64,000 nt of DNA, from positions 62,001 through 126,000 of the forward strand of contig NZ_VCNA01000005.1 of assembly GCF_006170445.1 (NCBI RefSeq), written 5' to 3'. The position numbers and the translations under genes were made by a program. The stretch's first letter is position 1, and each line of letters opens with the position of its first letter. The stretch comes from Brevibacillus dissolubilis. Its GTDB lineage: Bacteria; Bacillota; Bacilli; Brevibacillales; Brevibacillaceae. Of this stretch, positions 1 to 10,235 are shown piece by piece. The notes beneath the pieces were generated by a model that was given only the letters and a program-made list of their open reading frames with translations, made no database searches and was not told the origin of the DNA.

Positions 1-67
1 GTTCGCTCTACTTTATTGCCCAGGTGCGCGCAGTATTTCCTATCCACTTACATGAGGCAGGTGAATA

Positions 68-1459
68 ATGGTGGAACAGCTTCAGCACGTCCACTTTGTC
101 GGGATTGGCGGATATGGCATGAGCGCCATCGCCCGTGTGCTCGTTGACCTGGGATATCGGGTTACGGGTTCCGACGTCGCCATGAATGATCTGGCAAAAA
201 AACTGATTGAACGCGGCGCCACCGTCATGATCGGCCACGAAGCGAGTCAAATCGCAGGGGCCGATATCGTGGTGTACTCCACCAGCATTTCCAAGGAGAA
301 TCCGGAGATTGCAGCAGCAGAAGCCCAAGGGATTCCACTTTTGCATCGCTCCCAGATGCTGGCCAAAATTTTGAATGAACGCACAGGGGTGGCCGTCGCC
401 GGCGCACACGGCAAGACGACCACCACCTCCATGCTTGCCCATATCTTAGAAGAATCCGGTGTAGACCCGACTTACATCATCGGCGGCGAGCTGGTGAATG
501 CCGGGACCAATGCCAAGGCAGGTCAAGGTGATTTCGTCGTGGCGGAAGCAGACGAGTCCGACGGCTCCTTCCTGGAGTACTATCCGTCGTATGCGATTGT
601 GACCAACATCGAGCCGGATCATCTGGAGCACTTCGACGGCGATTTTGAAAATCTCAAAAAAGCATATGTCGAGTTCCTCAGCCACCTCAAGCAAGACGGC
701 AAGGCTGTTGTCTGCATCGATGACAGCGTGGTGCGCGAGCTTCTGCCGAAGATCGACCGCAGCCTCGTGACCTACGCGATCGACCCGGCTTATCAGGGAG
801 AGGCTGACTTCAAAGCGACCGATATCGTCGAAGGCGACCGTGTCACCACCTACAAAGTGTGGCACAAGGATCAACCGCTGGGCGAAGTGAAGCTCCATGT
901 CCCTGGTAAACACAATGTAGCGAACTCGCTGGCTGCCTTGATCGTCGGTCTGGAGGCAGGAGTCTCGTTTGACCGTTTGGCAGATGCACTTGGCACCTTC
1001 CGTGGGGCGAAGCGCCGTTTCCAAGTGATTGGCGAAGAGCGCGATGTCTTGGTTGTCGATGACTATGCACATCATCCGACCGAGATCATGGCGACGCTCA
1101 ACGGTGCCCGTGCCTGCGGCCGCCGCGTCATTGCGATCTTCCAGCCACAGCGCTACACACGCACGTTCTTCCTGATGGATGAATTCAGCCGTGCGTTCGC
1201 CGAGGCAGATGAAGTGATCATCACCGACATCTATTCTCCAGCCGGGGAACAAAGAATCGAAGGTGTTAACTCCCAAGTCCTGGTGGAAAAAATCCGCCAG
1301 AACAGCCATGCCAAAGCCAGATACATCCCGACCAAAGAAGAGGTGCAGGAGACCGTCCTCACCGAGCTGAAGCCGGGTGACCTGGTGCTGACCATGGGTG
1401 CTGGTGACATCTGGAAATCTGCGTATTGGATTGTGGAAAAACTGGCGAAATCGTGCTAG
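68..1459 (+). CDS. murC: UDP-N-acetylmuramate--L-alanine ligase (MurC)
   Basis: Cytoplasmic Mur ligase that adds L-alanine to UDP-MurNAc using ATP, the first step of the peptidoglycan stem peptide. The 463-residue product has the usual MurC length. It carries the N-terminal glycine-rich UDP-binding motif [14 protein letters not shown] (about residues 9-22), the ATP-binding loop [11 protein letters not shown] (111-121), the EADESDGSF segment near 165-173 and a C-terminal domain with [10 protein letters not shown]. The ATG at 68 follows GAGGCAGGTG. A strong terminator follows at 1483, so it ends a transcription unit whose start lies upstream of the window or in the first 67 bases, where I see no clear promoter. 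Confidence 0.97.
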   Translation: MVEQLQHVHFVGIGGYGMSAIARVLVDLGYRVTGSDVAMNDLAKKLIERGATVMIGHEASQIAGADIVVYSTSISKENPEIAAAEAQGIPLLHRSQMLAKILNERTGVAVAGAHGKTTTTSMLAHILEESGVDPTYIIGGELVNAGTNAKAGQGDFVVAEADESDGSFLEYYPSYAIVTNIEPDHLEHFDGDFENLKKAYVEFLSHLKQDGKAVVCIDDSVVRELLPKIDRSLVTYAIDPAYQGEADFKATDIVEGDRVTTYKVWHKDQPLGEVKLHVPGKHNVANSLAALIVGLEAGVSFDRLADALGTFRGAKRRFQVIGEERDVLVVDDYAHHPTEIMATLNGARACGRRVIAIFQPQRYTRTFFLMDEFSRAFAEADEVIITDIYSPAGEQRIEGVNSQVLVEKIRQNSHAKARYIPTKEEVQETVLTELKPGDLVLTMGAGDIWKSAYWIVEKLAKSC

Positions 1460-1482
1460 TTTCGTCCCTATGAATAGGAAGA

Positions 1483-1518
1483 AACCCGCCTGAACGAATG
1501 GGCGGGTTTTTTTGTTTG
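1483..1518 (+). terminator. Intrinsic terminator after murC
   Basis: Hairpin with arms AACCCGCC and GGGCGGGTT separated by a short loop, directly followed by a run of seven T. Confidence 0.88.
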
Positions 1519-1545
1519 GCTTTTAATTGCCAGCGGGAATATAAT
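1516..1545 (+). promoter_or_regulatory. Candidate sigma-A promoter for the 908-aa secreted protein gene
   Basis: TTGGCT at 1516-1521, an 18-base spacer, then a perfect TATAAT at 1540-1545. It starts at the edge of the murC terminator and lies about 50 bases upstream of the TTG start at 1599. The -35 is only a 4/6 match. Confidence 0.5.
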
Positions 1546-1598
1546 TGATATAACTACTAGAATCAACAACCTAGGCTGGGAAATGGAGTTGGTCAAAT

Positions 1599-4325
1599 TT
1601 GCGGACACTTCGCAAATGGATAAGTTCGTTGCTGATGATACAACTGGTTTTGATGACCGTTTTACAAGGAAGCGGCTTTCGGCTGGGACAAGCCTTTGCA
1701 GACGGCGATGGAAGTACAGCAGTGGGGGGCGTCTTGGGTGATGAACCGCTGGCATTGACCCGTACCCTGTCCAAGAATTCGATCAAGCTGGGTCAAGAGA
1801 CGACCACGATCACGTACACACTGACCCCGGTCGCACAGAAGGCGACTGCCGCACAACCGATAACAGGAATCCGTCCGATCTGGATGCCCAATGAGACGTA
1901 TGTGGTTGGAGCGGTGTACCCTTTTACCGAGGATCGCAAAGACCATGGCAACCGTGGTGGGCTTACCCTCGAAGGCAACGGCGGCAACCGGGATTTTCAC
2001 AGTGTAATTATGAACGGCTACCAACAGCCTGTAACAATAGGGGACATGCTCCTGACCAAACCGGGGAATGTCACCAAAGAAGTCAACGAGAGCCTGCTTG
2101 CGCTCTACCGCGCAGGGACCCGTGAGATCACGCTCCCGCTGGCTGACCCTGATGAAGTGGATAAAGGGCGGGACTACATCACCGCACTTGGGTTTGCCAC
2201 ATTTACCTTAACCTACGACAATGCCACAGCAACCGTGGTGGGAGTGTTCAAAGAGTACGCAAAAGGGCTGAACCTCAAGCTTACCGACTTCACCTTCACG
2301 GAGACGATTTCAGCAGACTTGGAGATCGTCAGCACGGATGCGATGAATTCCAACGCTCAGATTCGTCTCAATCAAGGCAAGATTACCGCAACTCTGCCAC
2401 CGATCAGCTATACCCGCATCGGCGATACGTATCAGGCGAGTCCAGTCAGCTTCAGCGTGACGGTCAAGGCGAAGACCAAGGGCGAGCACAAGCTGCAGAA
2501 TGCCACGCTACAATACCGTGACATCTACGGACAGGCTCAGACTGGCACTTTCAACAATTTGACCCTGAACGTTCAAATCCCATTGACAGGCGTGCAACTG
2601 GATCAAACCCAGCTGATCCTCTATCTGGATCATCCGGACCGCAGCCAAGGCAGGCTGCAAGCCACTGTATCTCCCGGAGATACGGACAACCCAGCTGTAC
2701 GTTGGTCATCCCTTGACCCATCCATCGCACAGGTGGATCAAAACGGTATGGTCAAAGCGGTGAAACCAGGTGTCACCACGGTAAAAGTCGAAACGGCAGA
2801 AACCGATACGAACGGAAAACCATACACCGACACCTGTCAGGTAATCGTCACATCCCAACCACAAGTAAGCCTTGGAGCCCACAACGGCTGGAACGCGATG
2901 TATCCCGAACAGGCGACAATCACCATCGTCATGTCGTACCATGCATTCGAACCACCGTCTACTCTGTTGGTAAAAGTAAACGGTCAGCCCGTCCATGTAA
3001 CAGACATCCGATTGACCTCCACCACCCCGTTGGACAACGGCAAGGTGGCACGGGCGTATCAATTCATCGTGGATGTCAATGCGGATACGTACGGCGGCCC
3101 ATTCACCGGCAAGGTACCGCTCGAAGCACAGATCACCAACAAATACGGATACCCATCCGACGTGGTTAGAGAGCAGCTGATCGTCAATCCATTGTCCACG
3201 TTCCAAGCCACAGGCCGGCTCACCCAATCAGGCGAGAAGCCACTTGGCGCAATCACGGTTACACCACCTGCCGACCGATCCCGTCTCATACCAGACGTCC
3301 AATACGGTTGGATCTATCAGCCAGCAGATGGAAAGGTGAGTGATTCAACCCGATGGAACGTGTTCACTCCACCAAGTACAGGTGATATCCCCCTGAACCC
3401 ATCAGGTGCAACAGTCATCTGGGTGGCGATGCTGCAGGATTTTAACGGGGACAGCAGATATACAGGTCAGAACGAGACCGTCGTCTATCGTGTCACGATC
3501 GGACAGACACTGCCGGACTTCAGATTGATCCAGCAAGAGACCTATGTCGATGAGGCGATCGTGCAGATTACCACGAACCCATCTACTGTCTCAACCCAAA
3601 CCCAGTGGTCGTACTACTCCCCAGCGGAGCAAAAATGGATACCGATTACCCTGGGTGGGGCGGATAATCCGGGGAATTTTTCACAGGAGATTTTTGTGGT
3701 GCCGTTCCGAAAAGATGAAAACGGCAGATTGGTGCCAACCGAGGTGCAAGTCAAGGCGGTCACACCGGGGAGTGACTCATCTGGGACAACTGGTTCGGGC
3801 TCTGCTGGCGGTTCCGGCTCGACTGGAGCGGGTTCACCAGATGTCACCACAGTCAAAACCATCGTGATCCAACCGCCGACGACGGGTACAGGGAATGGAA
3901 ATGGTTCTGGGAGCGCCAATCCGGGCACAGGTACTGCCAACACACCAGGCCCAGATGGTGACCTGCTGGATGATCCATACCTGTATGCCCGCCCGATCGG
4001 CAGCAGTCAGGAGAACCGCGCAAGCCAAGTCGTGATCGGCTTTGGTAACTTTAACACCGAGCGTGTCCGTGTCATCGCATCTGCTTATACGATCAGCAAG
4101 GTCGGTGCCGCGTCAGGTACCAGCAAACCGCTGACTCAAGCCATTTCACTGTCAACTGGTAAGTCCAACGTGCTGCTCAAATCCAGCACAGGTCAGTCTA
4201 CCAACTACCGCATCAGCGTTTCCGCGACGATTGAGATTTACAATGTGAAGGGAGAAAAGCTGAGAACGAAGACATTGGTGGATGATACGATTGTGAGGGT
4301 GCAGGCGAAGAATACAATGGAATAG
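1599..4325 (+). CDS. Large secreted protein with a bacterial Ig-like (BIG2) domain
   Basis: A 908-residue exported protein of unknown role. The start is TTG at 1599, supported by GGAG ten bases upstream. The N-terminus is a basic, hydrophobic signal peptide (RKWISSLLMIQLVLMTVL) ending near AFA-DGD at about residue 35. Residues about 328-415 form a BIG2-type Ig-like domain (VRWSSLDPSIAQVDQNGMV, then VKPGVTTVKV). Residues about 724-787 are a Gly/Ser/Thr linker. A final beta-rich domain of about 120 residues follows. No LPXTG or SLH anchor is visible. It stands alone between terminators, so its neighbours say little. It could be a surface adhesin or stalk, which is a guess. Confidence 0.85.
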   Translation: MRTLRKWISSLLMIQLVLMTVLQGSGFRLGQAFADGDGSTAVGGVLGDEPLALTRTLSKNSIKLGQETTTITYTLTPVAQKATAAQPITGIRPIWMPNETYVVGAVYPFTEDRKDHGNRGGLTLEGNGGNRDFHSVIMNGYQQPVTIGDMLLTKPGNVTKEVNESLLALYRAGTREITLPLADPDEVDKGRDYITALGFATFTLTYDNATATVVGVFKEYAKGLNLKLTDFTFTETISADLEIVSTDAMNSNAQIRLNQGKITATLPPISYTRIGDTYQASPVSFSVTVKAKTKGEHKLQNATLQYRDIYGQAQTGTFNNLTLNVQIPLTGVQLDQTQLILYLDHPDRSQGRLQATVSPGDTDNPAVRWSSLDPSIAQVDQNGMVKAVKPGVTTVKVETAETDTNGKPYTDTCQVIVTSQPQVSLGAHNGWNAMYPEQATITIVMSYHAFEPPSTLLVKVNGQPVHVTDIRLTSTTPLDNGKVARAYQFIVDVNADTYGGPFTGKVPLEAQITNKYGYPSDVVREQLIVNPLSTFQATGRLTQSGEKPLGAITVTPPADRSRLIPDVQYGWIYQPADGKVSDSTRWNVFTPPSTGDIPLNPSGATVIWVAMLQDFNGDSRYTGQNETVVYRVTIGQTLPDFRLIQQETYVDEAIVQITTNPSTVSTQTQWSYYSPAEQKWIPITLGGADNPGNFSQEIFVVPFRKDENGRLVPTEVQVKAVTPGSDSSGTTGSGSAGGSGSTGAGSPDVTTVKTIVIQPPTTGTGNGNGSGSANPGTGTANTPGPDGDLLDDPYLYARPIGSSQENRASQVVIGFGNFNTERVRVIASAYTISKVGAASGTSKPLTQAISLSTGKSNVLLKSSTGQSTNYRISVSATIEIYNVKGEKLRTKTLVDDTIVRVQAKNTME

Positions 4326-4335
4326 CGCAATAAGA

Positions 4336-4374
4336 AAAAACTGTAGGGATGATCAACCCCTACAGTTTTTTTGT
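4336..4374 (+). terminator. Intrinsic terminator after the Ig-like protein gene
   Basis: Arms CTGTAGGG and CCCCTACAG around a short loop, followed by eight T. Confidence 0.88.
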
Positions 4375-4403
4375 TTCACGTACAGCAAGCCCCCCACCTA
4401 AAG

Positions 4404-4432
4404 TGAATACTGGCTTAACCTGTTTCATCATG
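4404..4432 (+). promoter_or_regulatory. Possible sigma-G promoter of the ger operon
   Basis: TGAATA at 4404-4409 matches the sigma-G -35. After 16 bases CATCATG resembles the -10 (CATACTA) only partly. GerA-type operons are normally forespore sigma-G genes, which makes the site plausible but weak. Confidence 0.3.
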
Positions 4433-4498
4433 CATAAATACCCATTATCTACCCAAATTAAGTAAAGAAGGAACCGTAGGACTGGGGGGATCATGATC

Positions 4499-6025
4499 AT
4501 GCGCTTTTTCGATAAAAAATCGGCTGCCACTGACCAACCGCACAATCAGGCTGAGGAAGACCGTCCGATTCATCAGGCTTTGGCTCAAAATATCGAGGAA
4601 GTCAAACGATCATTTCCTGCTGCACCAGACTTGACCATTTTCCAGTTTGACACAGCTCCACATGGGACACCGGGTGCTCTCGTGTTCTTGGACGGTTTAT
4701 CGGATAAGAACTCACTGAACAGCCACATTCTGCGCCCACTGATGTACGGCACCCAGGAAGTGCAGAAAGATATCTCGCTCCCCACGATCAGTGGGTGTCG
4801 AATCCTAACGACGTGGAGCGATGTGGAAAACGCTATTTTGCAGGGAGAAAGCCTATTGTTCCTTGACGGGCAGCAGGAGGTAACGGCCTACGATACAAAA
4901 GGCTGGCCTCAACGCGGCATCGAGGACCCACAACTGGAAAGCTCGCTAAAAGGCGGGCATCAAGGCTTTGTGGAAACCGGGATGCAAAATATTTCACTCA
5001 TTCGCCGGTACATTCCCAACCTCAATCTACGAATCTCGGAACAAAAAATAGGGCGGCGCGGGAAAACGAACGTGTGGATTCTGTACCTGGAAGATATCGC
5101 CCATCCCGAAGTGCTTCAGGAACTGGAGACACGATTGAGTAAAGTCGATGTGGATGCGGTGATCAACACAGGGGAATTAGCTGAGTTCATTGAAGATAAC
5201 CCGTTTTCTCCGTTTCCCCAGTTCATCATGACAGAGCGTCCAGACTCAGCGGCATCCCAATTGCTGGCAGGGCGTTTCGTTGTGATCGTCGACCGTTCAC
5301 CCAGTGTCATCATCGCTCCAGCCACGTTCACCTCTTTTTTGCAAAGTGTGGATGACTACAGCACACGCTGGTTAGTCACATCCTTTATTCGTCTTCTTCG
5401 GTTTATCGCATTGTTCATTGCATTACTGTTACCTGCGACCTATATCGCGTTCATTTCTTATAATTATGAAGTGATACCGATTCAATTGTTCCTGTCGGTC
5501 GCTGAATCGAGGGCGCGGGTACCGTTTCCACCACTAATAGAAGCCTTGATGATGGAAATTATGATTGAAATGATGCGGGAGGCCGGAATCCGTCTTCCTG
5601 CACCAGTCGGACAGACGATCGGGATCGTCGGCGGCATCGTCGTCGGTCAGGCAGCTGTTCAAGCGGGGATTGTCAGCAACATCATGGTAATTGTGGTCGC
5701 ATCGACTGCCATTGCCTCCTTCATTTTTCCCAGCTACGACATGGGTACGGCTGTCCGATTGTTACGTTTTCCGATGATGTTGATGGCTTCGCTGTTTGGG
5801 ATTGTCGGAATCGTGATCGGATGCATGACCTTGGTGGGCCATCTGGTCGCTTTGGAGTCGCTCGGAACCCCTTACGGCAGTCCATTGGCGCCGCTGCGTC
5901 TGGTTGATATGAAAGATACGTTCGTTCGGTTGCCTTTATGGACCATGTTTAGGCGCCCGACCAGCACCAGACCGATCCAAAAAATCCGAATGCGTCGAGA
6001 ACGCCCAAGAGGGGATCAACGATGA
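4499..6025 (+). CDS. GerA-family spore germinant receptor subunit A
   Basis: A subunit of an inner-membrane germinant receptor that senses nutrients and triggers spore germination. The 508-residue product has a soluble N-terminal half (to about residue 290) and a C-terminal membrane half. Family signatures include PFPPLIEALMMEIMIEMMRE, IRLPAPVGQTIGIVGGIVVG and FPSYDMGTAVRLLRFP. Two ATGs are possible, at 4493 and 4499. The GGGGGGA box at 4484-4490 is only two bases from the first but eight from the second, so 4499 is preferred. It overlaps the B gene by four bases and is the first gene of an A-B-C operon. The ligand cannot be read from sequence. Confidence 0.93.
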   Translation: MRFFDKKSAATDQPHNQAEEDRPIHQALAQNIEEVKRSFPAAPDLTIFQFDTAPHGTPGALVFLDGLSDKNSLNSHILRPLMYGTQEVQKDISLPTISGCRILTTWSDVENAILQGESLLFLDGQQEVTAYDTKGWPQRGIEDPQLESSLKGGHQGFVETGMQNISLIRRYIPNLNLRISEQKIGRRGKTNVWILYLEDIAHPEVLQELETRLSKVDVDAVINTGELAEFIEDNPFSPFPQFIMTERPDSAASQLLAGRFVVIVDRSPSVIIAPATFTSFLQSVDDYSTRWLVTSFIRLLRFIALFIALLLPATYIAFISYNYEVIPIQLFLSVAESRARVPFPPLIEALMMEIMIEMMREAGIRLPAPVGQTIGIVGGIVVGQAAVQAGIVSNIMVIVVASTAIASFIFPSYDMGTAVRLLRFPMMLMASLFGIVGIVIGCMTLVGHLVALESLGTPYGSPLAPLRLVDMKDTFVRLPLWTMFRRPTSTRPIQKIRMRRERPRGDQR

Positions 6026-7122
6026 GAACGTATGCGATGAACGAAATCACCTTGATGCAGTATATTCTGCTGGTCCATGGAGCCCAAGTGGGAACCGGGA
6101 TTCTCTCCCTTCCGAGGCAACTTGCGGAGACGAGCGGAACAGACGGATGGATGTGCATCATTATAGCCTGGGCGATCAATTGTTTGGCGGGTACGCTCAT
6201 GCTGCTGTCGGCCAGGAAGTATCCCGACTTTACGATCATAGATTTATTCAACTACTTGTTTGGAAAATGGTTTGGGAAACTGCTGATCTTTCCGTTAATA
6301 TGCTATTTCGGTTTTTTTGGAATTGATATTATGACGAATACGATGCTCTATATCAAAGCATGGTTTTTGCCGAAAACGCCGGAATATGTGATCATCCTGC
6401 TCTTTGCCATACCGAGCTTTCTTATCGTTCGCAATGGATTACGCATACAGGCCCGATATGTTGTCCTCTCCTTTTTTATGATGCTATGGATGCCGTTTTT
6501 TTTACTATTCTCTATGGATAGTTGGAATGTGCTTCATCTGCTCCCCTTGTTCAAGGAAGGGTGGGGACCCGTCATTCAGGGGGTACCGAAGACCATTTTT
6601 GCCTATACAGGAATAGAGGTCGTCTTTTTCATTTATCCATTTTTGCAAAAGAAGCAATATGCGATACACGGTTTTTTAATCGGAAATAGCTTGACGATGC
6701 TCTATTATTTGTACGTGACCCTCGTTTCCTTTTTGTTTTTCACTCCTGATGGAATTACATCGGTGAACCAACCGGTGTTGAGCTTGCTTAAGAATATCGA
6801 GTTTCGTTTTCTGGAGCGGTTCGACATGATTTTTCTGTCTCTTTATTTATTTGTGGTCTCCAAGTGCTGGATGATCTTCATCTACTGCACGGTTTACTCC
6901 ACGAGCCGCTTGCTTAATAAACAGGATCACACCTCACACGCCGCTCTCTATTTTTTACTGGCGATTGCGGTTATCTATGTGGTGAAGCCGACATGGAATA
7001 TCGCTGATGAATGGCAAACAACGCTAAGCTATCTCGGAACCGTTGTCTTGTATGTCCTGCCTGTCGGGTTGTATCTCTATATCCGCGGGTTTGAAAGGTT
7101 CCACAGGGTGAAAACCAGATGA
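6022..7122 (+). CDS. GerB-family spore germination permease-like subunit
   Basis: B subunit of the germinant receptor, belonging to the amino acid/polyamine/organocation transporter superfamily. The 366-residue product is almost entirely hydrophobic, with about ten predicted helices. The N-terminal stretch GTGILSLPRQLAET is the typical GerB/APC first helix. The ATG overlaps the end of the A gene (ATGA) and the C gene overlaps its end, so translation is probably coupled. The family is thought to bind the germinant. Confidence 0.93.
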   Translation: MRTYAMNEITLMQYILLVHGAQVGTGILSLPRQLAETSGTDGWMCIIIAWAINCLAGTLMLLSARKYPDFTIIDLFNYLFGKWFGKLLIFPLICYFGFFGIDIMTNTMLYIKAWFLPKTPEYVIILLFAIPSFLIVRNGLRIQARYVVLSFFMMLWMPFFLLFSMDSWNVLHLLPLFKEGWGPVIQGVPKTIFAYTGIEVVFFIYPFLQKKQYAIHGFLIGNSLTMLYYLYVTLVSFLFFTPDGITSVNQPVLSLLKNIEFRFLERFDMIFLSLYLFVVSKCWMIFIYCTVYSTSRLLNKQDHTSHAALYFLLAIAVIYVVKPTWNIADEWQTTLSYLGTVVLYVLPVGLYLYIRGFERFHRVKTR

Positions 7123-8234
7123 GAAAAATACTGCCTCTCCTCTTATCACTGACATTGATATCGTTTACGACAGGGTGTATGGATCGGATTATTATCGAAG
7201 AGGTCTCTTTGGCCCTGCTCGTCGGCATCGATCTGGACGAAAAGAACAACTTAGTTCTTTCGATATCCAGCCCGGTTTTTAGTGAAGAAGCAAAAGTTAA
7301 GGAAGAGGTATACATCACCAAGGCGTATACCCTGCGGGAATCGAGAGAAGAAGTGGATAAAACGTTCCTTGCCTTAACGACTGGCGGGAAAACTCAGGCG
7401 GTCTTGATCGGAAAGCGCGTGATGGAGCATCAGGGCTGGTTTAAGCTGCTGGAGCCGTTTTTGCGGGACGCCAAAAACACGGTGAATGCGAGGATCGTGA
7501 TGGTTGATGGAATTGCCCATCAAATCATTACGCTGCAACCAAAGGATAAACCTCGACTGTCACTGTACCTGGCCAAATTGATTGATAAAGACAACCTCCG
7601 CAATATGAACGTGAAAATAACACTGGAGGATCTGCGGCGGGACAACTATGAAAACGGAATTACCGCAAGCGTGACGGAACTGCGCAAAGATGGGAAAATC
7701 CTCGTTACCGGAACGGCGCTGCTAGATGAATTAGGAAGATACAAGCTCTCCATTGGTCCAGACGAGAACAAGCTGCTTCACATTTTGCAGAACAATATAA
7801 AAGGGGAGTTTTCGTTCACCTTTCGAGATGCGAATCGGCCAAAGGGGGAGATTTTCCCTGACGATGCATACAGTTTTTCCGCCGGTAGCATCTCGGTCAA
7901 GACGAAGACAGGCTATCAGGATGACAAGTTCACATTCGATATTGCTGTAGACATGAGAGTTGCTCTGACAGAACGATTTTTCCCACTCGATATCTTAAAA
8001 GAGGGAGACAAACTGGAGCGGGAGATGGAGCGGGAATTTGAAAAAAGGTTCAAGAAATTCATCGGCAAAATTCAAGCAGCGAAAATCGATCCAATCGGGC
8101 TTGGCATACACGCGCGTGCCTATCAATATGATCACTACAAGCCAGTTCAGAACAAATGGGGAGAAGCGTTATCAAAGGCTGATGTCAACGTGAAGGTGAA
8201 GACTGTCATTACTTCAATGGGAACGACAAAATAG
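7119..8234 (+). CDS. GerC-family germinant receptor lipoprotein
   Basis: C subunit of the receptor, a lipoprotein on the outer face of the spore inner membrane. The 371-residue product begins with a lipoprotein signal (LLLSLTLISFTTGC) with Cys20 as the likely lipidated residue, followed by MDRIIIEEVSLALLVGIDLD, a typical Ger(x)C N-terminal segment. The C-terminal domain (from about residue 210) includes the acidic-basic helix EMEREFEKRFKKFIGKIQ seen in this family. It overlaps gerB by four bases. The operon is complete and shows no damage. Confidence 0.93.
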   Translation: MRKILPLLLSLTLISFTTGCMDRIIIEEVSLALLVGIDLDEKNNLVLSISSPVFSEEAKVKEEVYITKAYTLRESREEVDKTFLALTTGGKTQAVLIGKRVMEHQGWFKLLEPFLRDAKNTVNARIVMVDGIAHQIITLQPKDKPRLSLYLAKLIDKDNLRNMNVKITLEDLRRDNYENGITASVTELRKDGKILVTGTALLDELGRYKLSIGPDENKLLHILQNNIKGEFSFTFRDANRPKGEIFPDDAYSFSAGSISVKTKTGYQDDKFTFDIAVDMRVALTERFFPLDILKEGDKLEREMEREFEKRFKKFIGKIQAAKIDPIGLGIHARAYQYDHYKPVQNKWGEALSKADVNVKVKTVITSMGTTK

Positions 8235-8239
8235 AGCGA

Positions 8240-8288
8240 AAAAAAAAGAGACCGTCTGCCCAAAAGATTTTGGGGCAAAACGGTCTCT
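8240..8288 (-). terminator. Terminator between the convergent ger operon and minor pilin operon
   Basis: Stem AGAGACCGT/ACGGTCTCT, with an inner TGCCC/GGGGCA pair around a short loop. A run of nine A on the plus strand at the left side gives a T-run for leftward transcripts, so it mainly terminates the minus-strand pilin genes. It may also slow ger transcripts from the left. Confidence 0.8.
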
Positions 8289-10228
8289 TACTCATACCTC
8301 ACATCATACACATCCACATAAAACCGATCCCCCGCAGGCAATCCCGGTGTCTCATCCGCAAAAATCCCCCGGTCAAACTGAATCGTAAACCGTGAAACTG
8401 GATCATCCCCCGAAGCCAGCAGCTCTCGCTTCGTATCCAGCTCAAGAAAAGCTCCACCCGTGGCGATCCCCCCGGTAATCCGGTTGAATGAACGAATCGA
8501 ATAAATCTCCATCGCCTGATCCGAATACAAAAACGCCTGCAAGGCGGGAATCTTCTGCCAATCGGTCCGATCCTTATTACGGCTTGTCAAGCTGATCGAC
8601 CCAGATGCGATGATGGCGAGGTTTTTGTCAGACAGATTCTCAATCTCGCGGATCACTACATCGCCGTCCACATAGATTGTCCCGTTGATATGGATATCCC
8701 CGACGATATCGAGGTTTCCTTTGATATAAATCGTTCCGTTAAATGTGAATGGATCGCCCGAATCTGCATCTCCACCCGTCTGATCCTGATCAAACGAACC
8801 TTGGCGACCCATCTCTACCATCGCAACTGCTTCTCCATCGGCAGAGCGGTCAGGCCCGATGTAGATCTCATGCAGGCTGGATGGCAAGGCATTTCCCGTC
8901 AGGCGAGCAGTCAGGTTCACCGTATCGGTCAGCTCGGTGTAAGCGGAGCGGATGATAAGGCGGTTGGTTCCAGTAGGGATCGTCGGTGTGGGGATGAATC
9001 CCTCATTGCGTGCAGGGTCGGCTTGAGTCTCAAACTGGACGGCTTCGGTCTGACCGACGTGGATGGAGGTAGTGCGGCCAGAGGTCGTACCCGCATCCGT
9101 CTGCGCCAACCGGCTGCGTACAAACTGCCCAACCGATTGTCCATTCCCCAGCATCAACGTCTGGGCCGCATTCACCGTCCGCTGAACCAATGGCGTCTCG
9201 TAGCCGGGAATGTACGGCGTGAGAGGATTGGCGCTCAATACAAAGGCATTTTGATCGTCGCTGTATTCAGGCTTGTCTGTCCGGGCTGTGAAGTAACGCG
9301 CCTGTTCACTAATAGACAACGCAGTCAAGTACGGCTGATCCGTGTGCGTATCTTCTGCGTGTGGAGCCTGCACCGGCTGGTCGAACTGCTGCAAGCGGTA
9401 CACCTGCCCATTATATGGAAGAAACACGGTTCCCTCCACATACGGATACGCTTCCGACCCGCTTCCATCTGTGTTCCAGCTTGGCTCCCTGTCGCTTCCC
9501 TGTGTCCACTCGCTGTAGCGGTACTGATCACTTACCACGATTTTTTGGGCGCTGACATTGCCGATGATATTGCTCCCACCGAACAGCCGCAGCTCACCCG
9601 CTGTATTGATGGCATGGTGAAAAGGAGCGGGAATCGTATTGACATACACCGTCGCATCCAGCTGCACCCGGCGGTTGATCCGTTCTGATAGCTCTGACTG
9701 CTTGGCAGGAATCCCGGTCACGGTCACTACCAATGGCAAAAGATACGGCTGGCTCTGACCAGAAGCACTCGTCTCAGAAGTGTACGGAATCCGCCGCCCA
9801 ATCTGTGGATCATCTGCCACCCGATAGCTGATCGCAAAACGGCCCAACAGCTCACCGTCAGCCCCGCGCACATCGGTGATACGGGGAGAAGCATGGTCAC
9901 CGGCCACTTGCTCCACTATCGCTTGGATGCCATCCTGACTGACATCTGGTTCGTCAATATCGGATGGGACGGGGCTGGACGGATCAAACGGGCTTGCCAG
10001 CTGTCCTTCCAAATGCTCGCGCAGGTAGGTCAATCCCATGTCAGCCAGCATTTTTCCCTGAATCTCATCGTCTGCAAAAGCCCGCTGCTTCGCGCTCTGC
10101 ATCGTCATGTAGGCGATGGAGATCGACAGCATCAAAAACAATGCAAGGATAAACAGGGTGACGACGAGTGCAGCCCCCCGCTCATTTTGCAGATAACGTC
10201 CATATTGCATGTGCAGTTTCGGTCGCAT
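8288..10228 (-). CDS. PilX-like pilus assembly protein (large minor pilin-like protein)
   Basis: A 646-residue protein. Its N-terminus reads NERGAALVVTLFILALFLMLSISIAY, a PilX-type membrane segment lacking the Glu+5 of true type IV pilins. The rest is a large extracellular beta-rich region. Residues about 490-540 contain repeats such as GTIYIKGNLDIVGDIHING and GTIYVDGDVVI that resemble a beta-helix or bactofilin-like stack. It is the last gene of a three-gene minus-strand operon with two other prepilin-like genes, consistent with minor pilins that prime or cap the pilus. The ATG at 10228 follows GGGGTGA. Exact role is inferred. Confidence 0.75.
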   Translation of the reverse strand: MRPKLHMQYGRYLQNERGAALVVTLFILALFLMLSISIAYMTMQSAKQRAFADDEIQGKMLADMGLTYLREHLEGQLASPFDPSSPVPSDIDEPDVSQDGIQAIVEQVAGDHASPRITDVRGADGELLGRFAISYRVADDPQIGRRIPYTSETSASGQSQPYLLPLVVTVTGIPAKQSELSERINRRVQLDATVYVNTIPAPFHHAINTAGELRLFGGSNIIGNVSAQKIVVSDQYRYSEWTQGSDREPSWNTDGSGSEAYPYVEGTVFLPYNGQVYRLQQFDQPVQAPHAEDTHTDQPYLTALSISEQARYFTARTDKPEYSDDQNAFVLSANPLTPYIPGYETPLVQRTVNAAQTLMLGNGQSVGQFVRSRLAQTDAGTTSGRTTSIHVGQTEAVQFETQADPARNEGFIPTPTIPTGTNRLIIRSAYTELTDTVNLTARLTGNALPSSLHEIYIGPDRSADGEAVAMVEMGRQGSFDQDQTGGDADSGDPFTFNGTIYIKGNLDIVGDIHINGTIYVDGDVVIREIENLSDKNLAIIASGSISLTSRNKDRTDWQKIPALQAFLYSDQAMEIYSIRSFNRITGGIATGGAFLELDTKRELLASGDDPVSRFTIQFDRGIFADETPGLPAGDRFYVDVYDVRYE

Positions 10229-10235
10229 GTGTCAA

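Noticed and set aside
446-1309. 287-residue antisense frame inside murC
   Set aside because: Shadow of a well-conserved MurC; no start signal.
8690-9688. 332-residue frame antisense to the PilX-like gene
   Set aside because: No recognisable domain and no ribosome binding site; the minus-strand gene has a clear pilin N-terminus and operon context.
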